Assembly (NCBI GenBank): GCA_003526435.1
Contig: DPWF01000058.1
Span: 1-16,449, forward strand
Direction: 5' to 3'
DNA length: 16,449 nt
DNA from: Chitinophagaceae bacterium
GTDB taxonomy: Bacteria; Bacteroidota; Bacteroidia; Chitinophagales; Chitinophagaceae
Each line of letters opens with the position of its first letter. Position 1 is the first letter of the stretch. This document shows positions 16,201 to 16,449 of this stretch, piece by piece. Both the position numbers and the translations under genes were made by a program. The notes below the pieces were generated by a model. The model had not been told where the DNA came from and did no database searches. It was given only the letters and a program-made list of their open reading frames with translations.

Positions 16201-16449
16201 GAACAGGTGGTAAACTACTCACCATGCTCAAGAATGTATCAGTAAACTATTCTGCCAATTTCAGGAGCAGGCTGCCGGGTTATATGGACAGCACAAAATT
16301 CTTTGGGCAGAACTTCAACAGTATGGCGCCGGGGCTTGATTATGTATTTGGCAAACAACCCGATACAGCCTGGCTCAATAAAAAAGCGGCACAGGGTTTA
16401 TTGTCGAGGGATACCACATTCAATTTCCTGTTTCGCCAGAGCTTTGAAC
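10296..16449 (+). CDS. sprA: SprA, outer-membrane translocon of the type IX secretion system (3' end outside the window)
   Basis: SprA forms the very large single-chain outer-membrane beta-barrel through which the type IX secretion system exports proteins. The window holds about 2,051 codons of a protein usually near 2,300-2,500 residues, so the C-terminus is missing. The N-terminus LRSRLLFIITLALFWHTSLLA then QQ is a good signal peptide, cleaved near residue 21. Family marks include MAGYQGQNIKNPTLPERARK, repeated LNFDNQIKLDYKG-type barrel strands, and IFVDDFEGTRTSIDLRFPFV (from residue 836). Later come Asn/Phe/Tyr-rich barrel strands. No in-frame ATG lies between the upstream stop (10206-10208) and the signal peptide, so TTG 10296 is the best start, with AAGAG about 8 nt before it. 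The frame was checked at several points to the end and stayed open; not every codon was read. Confidence 0.93.
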   Translation, partial: MRSRLLFIITLALFWHTSLLAQQRDSLRYPINDRRADAISEKSNNPFDLRDTSLIKRTIEYDPATKQYVIVEKIGNRYYRTPTTLTFEEFWRLQAREQERAYFKKRSDALTLLNKKVQRPPLRVYNSLFDRIFGLNDVVNRYGGDVKDAIGNVKDAANELAAQNRLKIDIRPTGDVNIMAGYQGQNIKNPTLPERARKNGGFDFDMNANLNVNANIGNKLKFPINYNTVSNLNFDNQIKLDYKGMDDELIKSIEAGNISFQSRGTLIPSAQNLFGIKTQLQFGKLFVTGALANQRSSRQSVALQGGAASQNFQKRMDDYEENRHFLLGQYFRDNFNKVMRNLPVVNSQVQIQRIEVWVTNRTGATTEARDIVGLMDLAETRPYNPAVTPLTNNPLPYNQANNLYGSLAGDPNSRNPSFINTLLLSKGLRPVDDYEKTFARKLATTEYSFNPQAGFLSINTQLQPDEVLAVAFQYTYNGRVYQVGEFSQDVALDSASGVQKVLFLKLLKATSQRIQLPIWDWMMKNVYSLDVFGGIQREDFKLNVLYEEPSGGLKRYLPETSPSVDGQPLLRILNLDRLNNRNDPQPDGVFDFIDGFTVLPQTGKVIFPVLEPFGRDLDTLAFGGLPASVKNKYLYYALYDSIKAIAQTYANLNRFVMQGQVKGSSSGSEIFLNTFNIPQGSVTVTAGGQILKEGTDYTVDYNLGTVRILNAGILNSNVPVNVSFENNAGFGMQQRGFSGLRLDYVANKKLTLGATAVRLGERPFFTKMGYGDDPIRNTMYGLDFSYQSELPGLTRLLNKLPFYSTKATSAINAYGEAAFLKPGHPPQIGKGEQGLIFVDDFEGTRTSIDLRFPFVSWALASTPQGNPKFPEATLTDSIDYNFNRAKLAWYNIEPRLQDKNSSNNPLRRNLAELSDPRVRQVFTNELFPQRTTNITDVQTATFDLAFYPTEKGPYNFETRPSEFTANGRLTKPANRWGGIMRAIDQTDFETGNIEFFEIWLQNPFILNPGSRGGKLFLNLGNISEDILKDGKRFYENGLNTPNIPASVDSSNTWGKTPVNPIQITQAFSNDPNDRPFQDVGFDGLDDAAERRKKGYVLNRIAQNFGTSSTAFIQAQEDLARDNYKWFRDNSFDQSGTGILGRYKNHNNPQGNSPIATTGGQFTPAATLYPDNEDLNRDNTLNETEAYYEYEVNLRPGMDVGITPYITDKRRITVNAADGTTKTEDWFLFRIPIRSFSNKVGSISDFKSIRFARLYLTDFEDSVVIRMARMDLVRNQWRQFSFNLDTTGSYTPVNNAAGTTFNTLAVNLEENSSRTPVNYIMPPGVERVQLLSNNGVNLQQNEQAMSLQIRNLVTGDARAVFKTLNLDIRQYGNLNMFLHAESVPGQRVLQDNELYAVVRIGQDFLNNYYEIKVPLKVTTPGNYPRGQEEKVWPLANELNVSLRDLIDLKLRRNKLGGTVTNIYRERVGDKTYSVRGNPNLGEVRGILVGVENPYRPDGPTLSSEVWVNELRLSDMDERGGWAAVGRVDLLLADLGTMSVSANTRSQGFGTIEQRVNERARDNLMQFDVAASIDAGKLLPKKARISLPVYASINRTVLTPEYDPFDRDVRYKEKLNNSPADKRDSIRKAAVDQTTIRTLNFTNARILPGSKQGLLSLSNFDFSYSFTQTEQNSPVIEQNKVTRHRGGFGYTYNTQSRYIEPFKKFIKSNSPWYALVKDFNFNLRPSFISFRADIQRQFGEFIPRIINTYDGKVDRVDTTYDKYFTFDRFYNLRWDLSRSLNLDFSATNNARVDEPFGRIDSKAKKDSVWKNFMKGGRNTLYNQKATLSYTLPLNKFPLTDWITARYGYTTTYNWIGASRLAYNLGNTLENSQENNFTAQFNFASLYAKSRWMRALENVPPPRQKGDTTKKQKPPSNLLGSTLLPKSVALQGLLGKDRKEALKKWRAQRRDERIAQKLLRANQLPELSGLERTGGKLLTMLKNVSVNYSANFRSRLPGYMDSTKFFGQNFNSMAPGLDYVFGKQPDTAWLNKKAAQGLLSRDTTFNFLFRQSFE

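Overview
The window looks like chromosomal DNA of a Bacteroidota bacterium, most likely Chitinophagaceae or a near relative. The evidence is a large sprA gene (type IX secretion) directly behind ruvA, an MG2/TonB-plug protein of the kind common in this phylum, AT-leaning DNA with weak Shine-Dalgarno signals, and several TAnnTTTG-type -7 promoter elements. The genus assignment is an inference; no rRNA or tRNA is present.

Layout. 99-992 (+): fabD, malonyl-CoA:ACP transacylase, whose reading frame is broken by a TAG exactly at the conserved Gln of the GQGSQ motif. 1098-4674 (-): a gamma-family PLP sulfur enzyme, then a secreted S12 serine hydrolase, then a SAT1-like GNAT acetyltransferase. 4730-7732 (+): a DinB-like metal protein and an 802-residue exported MG2/TonB-plug protein without a barrel. 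7929-9606 (-): a ribbon-helix-helix antitoxin, a PIN toxin and fabH, packed with gaps of 3 and 1 nt. 9673-16449 (+): ruvA, then sprA, which starts at a TTG and runs off the right edge after about 2,051 codons.

How the genes fit together. FabD and FabH are the two entry enzymes of type II fatty acid synthesis, but here they lie in separate transcription units. fabH appears to be the last gene of a toxin-antitoxin operon, so its expression may depend on the antitoxin-controlled promoter. SprA is the outer-membrane channel of the type IX secretion system, and the ruvA-sprA pairing is familiar in the phylum.

The least explained signal is between genes. The window has exactly two convergent gene pairs (fabD/GNAT and the plug protein/fabH). 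Both gaps carry the same two repeat types: an AT-rich TTTGAAAATGAG-like repeat just after the + strand stop codon, and 7-bp tandem repeats (TGARTAG-like) that contain the stop codon of the - strand gene. Neither type was seen in the divergent or same-direction gaps. With the fabD amber codon, these are the main items for follow-up.
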